Shown in pieces: positions 7,867 through 17,486 of a stretch of 64,000 bases of DNA. The translations under genes were made by a program, and so were the position numbers. Source of the DNA: JAVBKV01 sp031553885. Its GTDB lineage: Bacteria; Bacteroidota; Bacteroidia; Bacteroidales; Azobacteroidaceae. How positions within the stretch are numbered: position 1 is the stretch's first letter; each line of letters begins with the position of its first letter. The notes under the pieces were generated by a model. The model did not search any database. It was not told where the DNA came from and worked only from the letters and a program-made list of their open reading frames with translations. The stretch covers positions 35,634 to 99,633 of the forward strand of contig JAVBKV010000060.1 of assembly GCA_031553885.1 (NCBI GenBank), written 5' to 3'.

Positions 7867-8925
7867 ATGAAAAAATTAACATTAGTATTATTAGTTGTTC
7901 TGATTGCCATGGGAGGATGCAAGCAGTCTTCCGGAGATGGTAACAAAGAAACGGTAGACCTTTCCGGAGCCGGAGCTACCTTCCCGCTTCCTTATTATAA
8001 TATGATATTTAAAGACTACACCGAAAAAAACGGAAATAAGGTTACATACGGAGGTATCGGTAGTGGTGGAGGTATTCGCAGTCTGACAGACCAAACGGTC
8101 GATTTCGGAGCTTCGGATGCTTTCCTGTCGGAAGACGAGATGAAAGAAATCCCGGCAGAGGTATTGCATATTCCTACTTGTATGGGTGCTGTGGTGTTGG
8201 CTTATAATCTTCCGGATATAAAAAACCTGAAATTAAACGGAACGCTGGTGGCCGATATTTTTCTGGGAAAAGTAACTAAATGGAACGATGTCTCGATCAA
8301 GGCTCTGAACCCGGATGTGAATTTGCCGGATAAAAATATCACGGCTGTTTATCGTTCGGATGGAAGTGGTACAACCTATGTTTTCAGTGATTTCCTGACT
8401 AAAGTAAGTCCGGAATGGGCAGAAAAAATGGGAACAGGCAAAGCATTGAAATGGCCAGTCGGCATTGCAGCCAAAGGAAATCCCGGAATTTCCGGTACCA
8501 TTCAGCAAACAGAAGGGGCCATTGGTTATGTAGGTTCGGAATATTCGTTGTCACTAGGTATTCCTACGGCTATGATGCAAAACAGTTCGGGTAATTTCAT
8601 CGAACCGACTACCGAAACGATTTCAGCCGCAGCTAATGTAGAGCTTCCTGCCGATATGCGAACGATGGTTACTAATTCTCCGGAAGCAAATGCTTATCCG
8701 ATTAGTTGTTTTACCTGGATATTGATTTACAAAGAACAGGCGTATGCCAATCGTTCCGAAGCACAGGCTCAGGCTGTTACCGGATTGTTGGATTATGTGC
8801 TGGGAGCTGAAGCACAGTCTGTTGCTTCCAAAGTACATTATTCTCCCCTGCCTGAAGTGGCTTTGAAAAATGCCCGGACGATTCTGGCATCTGTCACTTA
8901 TAACGGAAAATCATTGGTACATTGA
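7867..8925 (+). CDS. pstS: phosphate ABC transporter substrate-binding lipoprotein PstS
   Basis: 352 residues. The signal MKKLTLVLLVVLIAMGGCKQ gives a lipidated cysteine at residue 18. The mature part starts with GAGATFPLPYYNMIF and contains YRSDGSGTTYVFSDFL and GNPGISGTIQQTEGAIGYV, the phosphate-contacting loops of the PstS family. It captures phosphate in the periplasm for the PstCAB importer. First gene of a pst-phoU-phoBR cluster with a pho-box-like site upstream, so induction by phosphate starvation is likely. Confidence 0.95.
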   Translation: MKKLTLVLLVVLIAMGGCKQSSGDGNKETVDLSGAGATFPLPYYNMIFKDYTEKNGNKVTYGGIGSGGGIRSLTDQTVDFGASDAFLSEDEMKEIPAEVLHIPTCMGAVVLAYNLPDIKNLKLNGTLVADIFLGKVTKWNDVSIKALNPDVNLPDKNITAVYRSDGSGTTYVFSDFLTKVSPEWAEKMGTGKALKWPVGIAAKGNPGISGTIQQTEGAIGYVGSEYSLSLGIPTAMMQNSSGNFIEPTTETISAAANVELPADMRTMVTNSPEANAYPISCFTWILIYKEQAYANRSEAQAQAVTGLLDYVLGAEAQSVASKVHYSPLPEVALKNARTILASVTYNGKSLVH

Positions 8926-8986
8926 TCGTAGTAATTAATTCGCATGATGTTTCAACTGTTCCTTATTGATTTTCAATTATAAAAGA

Positions 8987-9841
8987 ATGAAAGATAAAGT
9001 TTTTCGCTGGCTTTTGTTTCTGTCTGCCGCATTGATTCTGTTATTGGCCGGAGGGATGGTCTATGCCCTGGTCAGCCAGTCGTTGGGTGCATTTCAACAT
9101 TTTGGTATCTTGAAATTTATTTCCACTTCTGAATGGGATCCCAGGGAAGGGCAGGAGCACTACGGAGCATTATCTTTCATCATGGGAACATTAATTACTT
9201 CTGTACTGGCATTGCTTTTCTGTATTCCGTTTTCCTTTCCTGTAGCTTTATTCAACGGGGAATATTTCAAAGGGAAGAAGATTGCTTCGCTGGTTAGTGC
9301 AGTGGTAAATTTATTAGCCGGTATCCCTTCGATCGTTTACGGTTTATGGGGCTTTTATACCCTGCGACCGGTGATTGTTTCCCTGGGGTTGAGTGATCAG
9401 GGATTCGGGGTACTGACTGCTTCTCTGGTTTTAGCTGTTATGATTATCCCGTATGCTTCTTCCCTGAGTTCGGAATTTTTCTCCATGGTTCCCAATGACT
9501 TAAAAGAAGGAGCATACAGCTTGGGAGCTACCAACCTGGAGGTCATTCGTACGGTGAGTTTTCCTGTAGCCGGGTCCGGAATCTTAGCTGCCTATATTTT
9601 GGCTCTGGGGCGTGCGTTAGGAGAGACGATGGCGGTGACGATGCTGATCGGGAATACGAATAATGTTCCGAAGTCTCTGGTTGATACGGGAAATACGATG
9701 GCCAGTGTGATTGCCAATCAGTTCGGGGAAGCTGGCGGTTTGAAACTTGGCTCATTGATAGCGATTGGATTGTTATTGTTTCTGATAACGGCTATTATCA
9801 ACTCGGTGGCTAAATTAATCATGAAAAAAATGCTTGCATAA
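8987..9841 (+). CDS. pstC: phosphate ABC transporter permease PstC
   Basis: 284 residues from ATG at 8987. The frame can be extended to a TTG at 8966, but the ATG gives a normal hydrophobic N-terminus (MKDKVFRWLLFLSAALILL). Six membrane segments are expected. The EAA-type loop LKEGAYSLGATNLEVIRTV and the following GRALGETMAVTMLIGN are diagnostic for the PstC/PstA family. The stop codon is directly followed by the ATG of pstA, which suggests tight co-translation. PstC and PstA form the membrane channel of the importer. Confidence 0.93.
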   Translation: MKDKVFRWLLFLSAALILLLAGGMVYALVSQSLGAFQHFGILKFISTSEWDPREGQEHYGALSFIMGTLITSVLALLFCIPFSFPVALFNGEYFKGKKIASLVSAVVNLLAGIPSIVYGLWGFYTLRPVIVSLGLSDQGFGVLTASLVLAVMIIPYASSLSSEFFSMVPNDLKEGAYSLGATNLEVIRTVSFPVAGSGILAAYILALGRALGETMAVTMLIGNTNNVPKSLVDTGNTMASVIANQFGEAGGLKLGSLIAIGLLLFLITAIINSVAKLIMKKMLA

Positions 9842-10717
9842 ATGGTATTCAAACGATCCAATATACAATTCCGGGTTTGGAAAAATAAAGCTTTCTTTTA
9901 TTTGGTTTGCCTGCTTTCGGGGGTGACCATGTTACCGCTTTTCCTGATTCTCTGGGAATTATTGAAAAAAGGGTACAAGCAATTCAACTTTAGCCTGTTT
10001 ACTGAAGTCGCCCCGACTTCAATGGATGCCATGCTGGCTAAAATGAGCGGCGATTCGATTCCCGGAGGGGTATTAAACGGAATCACGGGAGGTTTGCTGA
10101 TTATCGGTGTGGCCATCCTGATTGCAATTCCGATTGGAATTATGGCTGGTATTTACCTTGCAGAAAAACCCAAGGAAAAATTTGCAGGGGTAATCCGTTA
10201 CCTGGCTGATCTGATCCAGGGTGTTCCTTCGATTGTTGTCGGTATCATTGCATACGCCTGGGTGGTGAAGCCTTTACACGGATATTCGGCCCTGGCGGGT
10301 AGTGTGGCCTTGGCTATTATGATGTTGCCTTTAGTGATCCGCTCGACGGAGGAAACCCTGAAATTGATTCCGGGTACATTGAAAGAGGCGGGACTGGCTT
10401 TGGGGTCTTCTTATATGAATGTCATTCTGAAGGTTTTATTGCCTTCTGCTTTCGGAGGAATGTTTACCGGAATTTTATTGGCTGTATCCCGTGTGATGGG
10501 AGAAACGGCTCCACTCATGTTGACCGCATTGGGAGCCTCGGCGGTGAACTGGGATATGTATAAACCTACAAGTTCGATTCCGTTGTTGATCTGGGAGTTT
10601 TACAACGATCCGAATCTGATCGATATGATCTGGTCTTCGTCTTTATTATTACTTTTGCTGATACTGACGCTGAATTTTATCGCAAAATGGGTAGCGGACA
10701 AGTGGAGAATAGGATGA
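9842..10717 (+). CDS. pstA: phosphate ABC transporter permease PstA
   Basis: 291 residues with about six membrane segments. The EAA loop reads IPGTLKEAGLALGSSYMNVI and is followed by VSRVMGETAPLMLTALG, as in PstA proteins. It begins immediately after the pstC stop codon. The 48 bp between it and pstB consist mostly of GTTAAGA/ATTAAGA heptamers. Confidence 0.93.
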   Translation: MVFKRSNIQFRVWKNKAFFYLVCLLSGVTMLPLFLILWELLKKGYKQFNFSLFTEVAPTSMDAMLAKMSGDSIPGGVLNGITGGLLIIGVAILIAIPIGIMAGIYLAEKPKEKFAGVIRYLADLIQGVPSIVVGIIAYAWVVKPLHGYSALAGSVALAIMMLPLVIRSTEETLKLIPGTLKEAGLALGSSYMNVILKVLLPSAFGGMFTGILLAVSRVMGETAPLMLTALGASAVNWDMYKPTSSIPLLIWEFYNDPNLIDMIWSSSLLLLLLILTLNFIAKWVADKWRIG

Positions 10718-10751
10718 AGTTAAGAGTTAAGAATTAAGAGTTAAGAATTAA
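10718..10751. repeat. GTTAAGA/ATTAAGA heptamer tract between pstA and pstB
   Basis: About four tandem heptamers alternate between GTTAAGA and ATTAAGA in the pstA-pstB gap. There is no inverted partner here, so this copy is not a hairpin and should not stop transcription. It is the only interruption in an otherwise compact operon. Confidence 0.7.
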
Positions 10752-10765
10752 GGGCTGAATATAGA

Positions 10766-11530
10766 ATGGATAAAGGGTATTTGCTTGAATTGAAGGATGT
10801 TTGTGTGTCGTATGCACCAGGGAAGAATGCGGTGAACCAGGTTTCGGCCGGAATGCATGAGCATACGATTACGGCGATTATGGGGCCTTCGGGTTGCGGG
10901 AAAAGTACGTTGTTGCGCGCGATTAACCGGATGCATGAGTTGTATCCGCATATCCGGACTACTGGGGAGATTCTGTTAAATGGTAAAAATGTATTCGGAA
11001 TGAATGCAATGGAAGTTCGTCGCCGTGCGGGAATGGTTTTTCAACGTCCTAATCCTTTCCCTACTATGAGCATTTATGACAATGTAATTGCCGGTTATAA
11101 ACTGAATGGTATTTCCCTGAAAAAAGAGGAGAAAGATGAAATCGTGGAAACCAGTCTTCGCAATGTGGCTTTGTGGAACGAAGTGAAAGATACCATGACC
11201 AAAAAAGGTTCTTTTTTATCCGGGGGACAACAACAACGGCTTTGTATTGCCCGGGCATTGGCTCTCAAACCGGAGTTATTGCTGATGGATGAGCCTACCT
11301 CTGCACTGGATCCGATATCGACGAATCATATCGAGGAATTGTTATTGGAACTGAAAGAAAAATACACGATTATTATCGTTACGCACAATATGTCTCAGGC
11401 TGCCCGTATTTCGGATTATTCCATGTTCATGTACCTGGGGGATCTGGTAGAACACAACACGACCAAGCAGATGTTTACCAAGCCCACAGACAAACGCACA
11501 GAAGAATACCTGACCGGAGTATTCGGATGA
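10766..11530 (+). CDS. pstB: phosphate ABC transporter ATP-binding protein PstB
   Basis: 254 residues, normal for PstB. Walker A is GPSGCGKST (about 37-45), the Q-loop region contains the PstB-typical GMVFQRPNPFPTMSIYDNV, the signature is LSGGQQQRLCIARAL, Walker B is LLLMDEPTSALD and the switch histidine lies in VTHNMSQAARISD. It energises PstCA. It is followed by phoU after 44 bp. Confidence 0.97.
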   Translation: MDKGYLLELKDVCVSYAPGKNAVNQVSAGMHEHTITAIMGPSGCGKSTLLRAINRMHELYPHIRTTGEILLNGKNVFGMNAMEVRRRAGMVFQRPNPFPTMSIYDNVIAGYKLNGISLKKEEKDEIVETSLRNVALWNEVKDTMTKKGSFLSGGQQQRLCIARALALKPELLLMDEPTSALDPISTNHIEELLLELKEKYTIIIVTHNMSQAARISDYSMFMYLGDLVEHNTTKQMFTKPTDKRTEEYLTGVFG

Positions 11531-11574
11531 TCTCAGGAGTTGGTTGATTAACAATAAAAACAAATTATGTACCT

Positions 11575-12252
11575 ATGAATACAATAAAAGAAAAGTACCT
11601 GGGTAAGCTTTCGGAAGATTTTCACCTGTTGTCGGAAATTGTTCTGGAGCAACTGAGTCTGACGCGATCGATCCTGGAGGGACAGCCAGATGAGGCCAGA
11701 ACTCAGGAGATAGAAAAAAATGAACTGTTGATCGACGGCCTGGATGTGAAAATGAGGGACGAGGTGATCAATGCGATTTTGTTGTTTAGCCCCCGAGCGG
11801 CCGATTTGAGGAAGATCATGTCGTATCATAACATGACCATTTACCTGGAACGGATCGGTGATCAGATCCTGAATGTTTCTCATTTCATGCAAAAAATGCA
11901 ATTGGATTCCGAAGATTTTCGAATTTTCAAGACCTTACTTTCCAAAATGCTGAAACGGTCGGAGAAAATGGTTCGGAATGCAGTTTTTGCATTTTCCGGA
12001 GAAGATAACCAGATGGCATATAATACAATTGCTATAGATGATAAGGTGGATGGACTTTTACATGAAATAAATGACCTGATTCACCTGTCTTTTAAAGAAA
12101 AACCATTAAGTTCGCAGGATATAATCAATATCACTTCTATCAATAGTGTGGCTTATAATATCGAACGGATCGGAGATAATGCTACCAACATTGCGGAGGC
12201 AGCCATTTACCTGGTAGAAGGAAAAGACATCAGACATGGAAACAAGGAATAA
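11575..12252 (+). CDS. phoU: phosphate signalling protein PhoU
   Basis: 225 residues with the two-fold helical repeat of PhoU. The paired metal/contact motifs ERIGDQILNV (about 89-98) and ERIGDNATNIAEA (about 197-209) are clear. PhoU links the state of the PstSCAB transporter to the PhoR kinase and represses the regulon when phosphate is plentiful. Its 3-prime end overlaps the next gene by 17 bp, which implies co-translation with the response regulator. Confidence 0.93.
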   Translation: MNTIKEKYLGKLSEDFHLLSEIVLEQLSLTRSILEGQPDEARTQEIEKNELLIDGLDVKMRDEVINAILLFSPRAADLRKIMSYHNMTIYLERIGDQILNVSHFMQKMQLDSEDFRIFKTLLSKMLKRSEKMVRNAVFAFSGEDNQMAYNTIAIDDKVDGLLHEINDLIHLSFKEKPLSSQDIINITSINSVAYNIERIGDNATNIAEAAIYLVEGKDIRHGNKE

Positions 12253-12925
12253 GATACGGATTCTGGTCGTAGACGATGAGGTGGATATCTGTGAGATTTT
12301 GCAGTTTAACCTTGAAAATGAAGGTTTTCTGGTCGATACGGCACAATCGGCCGAACAAGCGTTAAAAATGCTTTCGGAAGAACACCGCCTGATTCTGCTG
12401 GATGTTATGATGGGTGGTATGTCGGGTTTCCGGATGGCTGAGAAATTACGAAAAGAAGGGAGTGCTGTCCCGGTTATATTCCTGACGGCCAAGGATACTG
12501 AAAATGATATGCTGACCGGTTTTTCACTGGGAGGTGATGATTATATTCCCAAACCGTTTTCCGTCAAGGAGGTAATCGCCCGTATCAAGGCCGTACTGAA
12601 AAGGAGCGGGAATGCTTCCGGAGAGACCACAAAGGATATCATGCGGATCGAAGACCTGGAAGTTAATCTGATAACCAAGCAGGTTCATGTTGGAGAGTTA
12701 CCTGTATTATTGACTAAAAAAGAGTTTGAAATTCTGTGTCTGTTGATGAAAAATCCGGAGCGGGTGTTTACCCGGGAAGAAATCCTGGATAGAGTGTGGA
12801 AAGAAGATGGATATGTGCTGGAACGTACAGTGGATGTGCATATTACACGTTTACGGAAAAAAATGGGAAAATACGGAACTGCTATTCATAATCGTTCCGG
12901 ATATGGATATTGCTTTAATATTTAA
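12236..12925 (+). CDS. phoB: PhoB-like OmpR-family response regulator
   Basis: 229 residues. The receiver domain (about 7-120) has the acidic pair VVDDE, the phospho-acceptor aspartate at residue 56 in LILLDVMMGG, and the lysine in DDYIPKPF. The C-terminal winged helix (about 135-229) reads LTKKEFEILCLLMKNP and ends with VDVHITRLRKKMGKYG, as in OmpR/PhoB DNA-binding domains. It overlaps phoU and is followed 23 bp later by its kinase. The likely target is the 11-bp-phased repeat ahead of pstS. Assigned as PhoB from this context. Confidence 0.9.
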   Translation: METRNKIRILVVDDEVDICEILQFNLENEGFLVDTAQSAEQALKMLSEEHRLILLDVMMGGMSGFRMAEKLRKEGSAVPVIFLTAKDTENDMLTGFSLGGDDYIPKPFSVKEVIARIKAVLKRSGNASGETTKDIMRIEDLEVNLITKQVHVGELPVLLTKKEFEILCLLMKNPERVFTREEILDRVWKEDGYVLERTVDVHITRLRKKMGKYGTAIHNRSGYGYCFNI

Positions 12926-12948
12926 GTAAAAAAAAGAATGGTATAAGT

Positions 12949-14688
12949 ATGAAATTGAATTATAAATACAGAATTTTTCTTTATTTCTTTGTCGTTTTTG
13001 CCTTGTTTTCGGTTGGAATTCTTTTGTTTGAACAGCAGCGGGAGAAGAAATATAAAACGGAGATGATCGAATCAGACCAGCGGATATATACAGAACTTAT
13101 CCATGAATACCTGGAAAAGAATGACGTAAATATTCATCATCCGGATTCATTACAACCACTTTTGTCTTTGCTCCCCTCTAATTTACGGGTAACAATCATT
13201 GAGCAATCCGGGCATGTTGTTTTTGACAATGATGTAAAAAAGACAGAAACCCTTGATAGTCACAAAGATCGTCCAGAGGTAAAGAAAGCATTGTTGAAAG
13301 GTTCCGGATCGGATATCCGGAAATCAACATCCACCAATAAAGAATTCCTGTACTTTGCCCAATATTATGATTCTTATTTCATTCGGGTAGCTATGCCTTA
13401 CGATGTGGACGTGAAGAACTTTTTCAAGTCAGATCATATTTTTCTTTATTTCATTATCTTTTTGTTCTTTATTGCGTTGCTGGCTCTGGTTTATATTTCC
13501 AATCGTTTTGGTAAATCTATTGCCCGCTTGAAAGATTTTGTAGTTTCCGCACAAGAAGGACAATCCGGACTGGAAACCATAACTTTCCCTGAAGATGAGC
13601 TGGGAGAGATCGGAAATAAAATCATGGAATTGTATAAAGAGCTGCAGGATAACAAGAAAAAAGTGGATATGGAACGGGAAAAATTGTTGCAGCATTTTCA
13701 GGCGTCTCAGGAAGGAGTTTGCTTTTTTACTGCCGAACGTAAGAAACTGTACAGTAATTCACACTTCATCCAATACCTTAATATCTTGACAGATAAACCG
13801 ACACTGAGTTTAAATGCAGTATTCGAAGATCCTGTTTTTATAGATTTACAGGCATTTTTAAATAAGAAGAAGTCTTCGTCATCAGTTGTGTTCGAAACTC
13901 AGATCAGTAAGAACAGAAAGCATTTCAGCATCAAAGCCATTCGATTCGATGATAAAAGTTTTGAAATTATCATCGATGATATTACGAAAATGGAGAAAAC
14001 CCGCCTATTGAAGCAGGAGATGACCAATAATATTGCTCATGAATTGCGTACTCCGGTTACCAGTATCCGGGGATACCTCGAAACATTGAAAGAACAACCG
14101 GATCTGGATACCGAAAAACGTCAGCTTTTCGTTGACCGGGCTTTCTCGCAAATCATGCGTTTATCCGAACTGATTCAGGATGTATCCATAATTACCCGTA
14201 TGGAAGAAGCTTCGGATATGTTCGAGATAGAAACCGTAAAGATCCGTCCTTTATTGAATGAATTGAAAACTGATTTGTCGAACAAGTTGAATGAGCATCA
14301 TATTGATTTTGTGATCGAGGTACCGGACGATGTCCAGATTGAGGGAAACCGGACGTTGATTTATTCCATTTTCAGGAACCTGGCTGATAATTCGATCGCA
14401 TACGGAGGTGATAACATCGAAATTCATGTACACAATTACATGGAAGATGATACCTGTTATTATTTCTCTTGTTATGATACCGGAGTAGGAGTGGAAGAAC
14501 GCCATCTTTCCCGCTTATTCGAGCGTTTTTATCGTGTCAATGAAGGGCGCACGCGTAATACCGGAGGTTCTGGCTTAGGTCTTTCGATTGTTAAAAATGC
14601 AATCTTATTTCATAAAGGAGAAATAGTTGCAAAAAACAGAAAAGAAGGAGGGTTGGAATTCTTGTTCACACTAAAGAAAAATCGTTGA
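12949..14688 (+). CDS. phoR: PhoR-like membrane sensor histidine kinase
   Basis: 579 residues. One membrane helix lies at about 8-28 and a second at about 160-182, bracketing a periplasmic or extracytoplasmic region of about 130 residues. A linker and PAS-like region follow. The H-box NNIAHELRTPVTSIRGY has its phospho-acceptor histidine at residue 364; the N-box (NLADNSIAYG), G1 (DTGVGVEE) and G2 (GGSGLGLSIVKN) are intact. It sits directly behind the phoB-like gene and should control it in response to phosphate through PhoU and Pst. It is longer than the E. coli PhoR because of the periplasmic region. Confidence 0.88.
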   Translation: MKLNYKYRIFLYFFVVFALFSVGILLFEQQREKKYKTEMIESDQRIYTELIHEYLEKNDVNIHHPDSLQPLLSLLPSNLRVTIIEQSGHVVFDNDVKKTETLDSHKDRPEVKKALLKGSGSDIRKSTSTNKEFLYFAQYYDSYFIRVAMPYDVDVKNFFKSDHIFLYFIIFLFFIALLALVYISNRFGKSIARLKDFVVSAQEGQSGLETITFPEDELGEIGNKIMELYKELQDNKKKVDMEREKLLQHFQASQEGVCFFTAERKKLYSNSHFIQYLNILTDKPTLSLNAVFEDPVFIDLQAFLNKKKSSSSVVFETQISKNRKHFSIKAIRFDDKSFEIIIDDITKMEKTRLLKQEMTNNIAHELRTPVTSIRGYLETLKEQPDLDTEKRQLFVDRAFSQIMRLSELIQDVSIITRMEEASDMFEIETVKIRPLLNELKTDLSNKLNEHHIDFVIEVPDDVQIEGNRTLIYSIFRNLADNSIAYGGDNIEIHVHNYMEDDTCYYFSCYDTGVGVEERHLSRLFERFYRVNEGRTRNTGGSGLGLSIVKNAILFHKGEIVAKNRKEGGLEFLFTLKKNR

Positions 14689-14887
14689 GGTAGTTCGGTT
14701 TTATCTTTTTTACTGGTAAGGAGGTGTGATTGTACTCTATCTCCTTAGATGTTGCTGAAGCGGCGCAACCTTCTGCAATATTTTGCTTGCCGGAACGGGC
14801 AGCCAGAATCATTTGATCAATAGTACGATCACCTCCTTTTCTTCTCATTTCACTCCCGTTTTTTTCCGCTTCACACTCTTTTAAACT
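14666..14887 (-). pseudogene. remnant of a four-helix-bundle (23S rRNA IVS-like) suffix protein
   Basis: The minus-strand frame between the TAG at 14888-14890 and the stop codon at 14666-14668 contains AEKNGSEMRRKGGDRTIDQ, continues with MILAARSGKQNIAEGCAAS, and then ATSKEIE. This is the conserved core of the four helix bundle suffix-domain family. Only about 50 residues match. After ATSKEIE the frame runs into unrelated sequence, and upstream it is blocked by a stop, so both the N-terminal helix and the C-terminal half are missing. It fills the gap between phoR and the efflux operon. I read it as a decayed insertion, not a functional small gene. Confidence 0.7.
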
Positions 14888-14943
14888 CTAAAACCTGATC
14901 CTGCATTGTATGTTTGTATCCTAACAACGTCAATGAAGGTTTT

Positions 14944-16245
14944 ATGAAAAAGATTGTATTAGGGTTTATCATTTGTTTCACAGCAGGAGTTATTCAGGCA
15001 CAGGAGCCGGCTCCTGCTGTACATCGTTTTACATTGGAGCAATGCCTCGATTATGCTCTTGGGAATAACTACAACCGTTTGTCGATGAAGTTGACAGAGG
15101 AGGCTAAAGAAGATTCTTATGATCAGTCCAAAAAAGAACGCTTGCCGAATTTGAATGCTTCTCTGGGCGAAACCTTGAGTAGTAGTAAAAGTAATTCATC
15201 TTCCTGGAATGGTAATTATGGAGTGAGTGCAGGAGTAACGCTTTATCAAGGGGGAAACATCAGTAATACGATCGAACAAAACAAATTGGTTATGGAGCAA
15301 TCCAAACACCAGACTTCTCAGTATGAGAATGAGTTAACGGTTCAGGTCTTACAATCATTTCTTTCTGTGTTGGGTAATGAAGAACTTCTTAAGTTCCAAC
15401 ATGCAGTGCTTACCGCCAGTGAAGAACAATTGAAACAAGGAAAAGAACAGCTTCGTGTAAAAAAAATACTGGAGAGTGATTACCTGATGCTGGAAGCTCA
15501 ATATGCCAGTGATCAGAATAATATTGTCGATACGGAAATCAGCCGCGATAACAGTTTGTTGACTCTGAAAAGCCTGTTGTCGATGGATCCTGAAGAAAAT
15601 CTGCAAATCATTTATCCTGATACCACAGCACTGCAATCCATGGCTTTGCTTCCACAGCGCGATTATGCTATGGAACAGGCCATGACTACAATGCCGGATT
15701 TGAAAATCAGTCAATATAATGTCGATATTGCCCAAGTCGGGATTAAGCTTTCTAAATCGGGTTATCTTCCGACAATCAGTTTGAACGGGAGTGTGGGGAC
15801 TGGCCATAACTATGATTACTCTGCTTTTGGTACTCAACTTTCCAATAACCTGAATGAACAGATCGGATTGTCGATCAGCATTCCTATTTTTGATAAGGGA
15901 AGAACCAAATCCAAGGTTACGCAAAGTAAAATTGCTTTGCAACAGGCCGAATATGACCAGAAACAAACAGAGTTGAATGTCCGGCAAACCTTGATGCAGG
16001 AATATCAGGATGTAGTTTCCGCTTTAAGCAAATTCAAGGCTTCCGATGTTAAGCAGAACGCTTACCTGAAAACGTTTGAAGTGTACCGTCACCAGTTTAA
16101 TGCGGGTGCTATTACCGCTGTGGACCTGCTGCAACAACAAAATAACTACATCAGTGCACTGAATGAATACATTCAAAGTAAATACGGTTTTATGCTGAAA
16201 CGGAAGATACTGGATGTATATATGGGTGAGAAAATCTCTATGTAA
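14944..16245 (+). CDS. TolC-family outer membrane efflux protein
   Basis: 433 residues from ATG at 14944; an upstream TTG at 14914 would add ten residues ahead of an evident signal peptide (MKKIVLGFIICFTAGVIQAQ) and is rejected. The body shows two OEP repeats with long coiled helices, TLEQCLDYALGNN at the start, and a second repeat with PIFDKGRTKSKV and YRHQFNAGAITAVDLLQQQNNY. It forms the trimeric outer-membrane duct for the adaptor and ABC transporter encoded just downstream (31-bp gap). Confidence 0.92.
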   Translation: MKKIVLGFIICFTAGVIQAQEPAPAVHRFTLEQCLDYALGNNYNRLSMKLTEEAKEDSYDQSKKERLPNLNASLGETLSSSKSNSSSWNGNYGVSAGVTLYQGGNISNTIEQNKLVMEQSKHQTSQYENELTVQVLQSFLSVLGNEELLKFQHAVLTASEEQLKQGKEQLRVKKILESDYLMLEAQYASDQNNIVDTEISRDNSLLTLKSLLSMDPEENLQIIYPDTTALQSMALLPQRDYAMEQAMTTMPDLKISQYNVDIAQVGIKLSKSGYLPTISLNGSVGTGHNYDYSAFGTQLSNNLNEQIGLSISIPIFDKGRTKSKVTQSKIALQQAEYDQKQTELNVRQTLMQEYQDVVSALSKFKASDVKQNAYLKTFEVYRHQFNAGAITAVDLLQQQNNYISALNEYIQSKYGFMLKRKILDVYMGEKISM

Positions 16246-16276
16246 ATGTTGAATTAAAACAGAAAATTATAATAAA

Positions 16277-17461
16277 ATGAAAAGAAAAGGGATAATTATT
16301 ACAGGGGCTGTAGTGCTGGTATTAGCTACCGGGTGGATGCTCCGGTCATGTCAAAAGAGTGGAGATCTCACAGTTAATACAGCTACAGTAGGAGAAGGTA
16401 CGGTCGATATTACCGTCACAGCTACCGGCTATATTCAACCGGTCGATAAAGTGGATGTAGGAACTCAGGTTTCAGGGGTTATTGAAAAAATTTATGTGGA
16501 TTTCAATTCCCAGGTAAAGAAAGGGCAATTACTGGCTGAATTGGATAAATCGACCTTGAATGAGAAACTGGTTCAGGCCAATGCCAGCCAGGTCAGTGCC
16601 CAAAGTGCATTGACTTTTGCCAAGCAGAATTTTGACCGCGTCGAACAATTGTATAAAGTGAATGCGGCTACACAGGCCTCTTATGAAGATGTAGTCAATC
16701 AACTGGCACAGGCAGAAACGACTTTATCGAATGCTAAGGCTAATGTCCATCAGGCAAAGGTTAATCTGGCTTATGCAGAGATTTATTCTCCGATCGATGG
16801 GGTTGTGCTTAACCGGGCCGTGGAACAAGGACAGACAGTAGCAGCTTCCTTCAATACACCTACTTTGTTTACCATCGCCAACGACTTAAAAAAGATGCAG
16901 GTAGAGGCTGATGTGGATGAAGCGGATATAGGGCAGGTAAAGGTAGGTCAACCGGTCCTGTTTACCGTGGATGCTTATCCGGATGACAATTTTGAAGGAA
17001 CAGTCAGTCAAATCCGTCTGCAACCGACAGTGACCAGCAACGTCGTGACCTATACGGTGATTATTGAAGCTCCTAACCCGGAAGAAAAACTTTTTCCGGG
17101 GATGACAGCCAGTGTGACGATTACTACGAAATCCGATCAGGGATTAACTGTTCCGGCAGCTGCTTTGACTTTTCATCCGGATCAGGAGGCAATGAAAAAA
17201 CTCCATTTTCAACCGGTTGACGATCAGAAGGAACAAAAAGGAAAAGGAGTGTGGGTACAAACGACCGAAGGAATTAATCATCATACTGTTAAAACCGGAG
17301 CTTCGGATGGCGTGCAGGTAATTATAAAAGAAGGTCTCAAGGCCGGAGATAAAGTAGTCTTGTCTGTCTCGGAAGTTAAAAAAACGGAAACGAATGGTGA
17401 GGCAGCAGCCAATCCACTAATGCCTCGTCGTCCGGGAGGAAGTAATAGTTCTCGCAAGTGA
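16277..17461 (+). CDS. MacA-like periplasmic adaptor subunit
   Basis: 394 residues. An N-terminal membrane anchor (GIIITGAVVLVLATGWML) is followed by a biotinyl-lipoyl half (TATGYIQPVDKVDVGTQVSG), an alpha-hairpin coiled coil (about 90-160), the second lipoyl half (IYSPIDGVVLNRAVEQGQTV) and a beta-barrel domain with KLFPGMTASVTI. This is the MacA/HlyD_D23 layout. It bridges the TolC-like protein and the MacB-like ABC transporter in the same operon. The C-terminal tail NPLMPRRPGG is low-complexity. Confidence 0.92.
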   Translation: MKRKGIIITGAVVLVLATGWMLRSCQKSGDLTVNTATVGEGTVDITVTATGYIQPVDKVDVGTQVSGVIEKIYVDFNSQVKKGQLLAELDKSTLNEKLVQANASQVSAQSALTFAKQNFDRVEQLYKVNAATQASYEDVVNQLAQAETTLSNAKANVHQAKVNLAYAEIYSPIDGVVLNRAVEQGQTVAASFNTPTLFTIANDLKKMQVEADVDEADIGQVKVGQPVLFTVDAYPDDNFEGTVSQIRLQPTVTSNVVTYTVIIEAPNPEEKLFPGMTASVTITTKSDQGLTVPAAALTFHPDQEAMKKLHFQPVDDQKEQKGKGVWVQTTEGINHHTVKTGASDGVQVIIKEGLKAGDKVVLSVSEVKKTETNGEAAANPLMPRRPGGSNSSRK

Positions 17462-17486
17462 TCTGTAATTATATCAACATTTATTT

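Noticed and set aside
15355..15987. 210-codon open frame antisense to the TolC-like gene
   Set aside because: Shadow frame; the plus-strand gene has clear signal peptide and OEP motifs.
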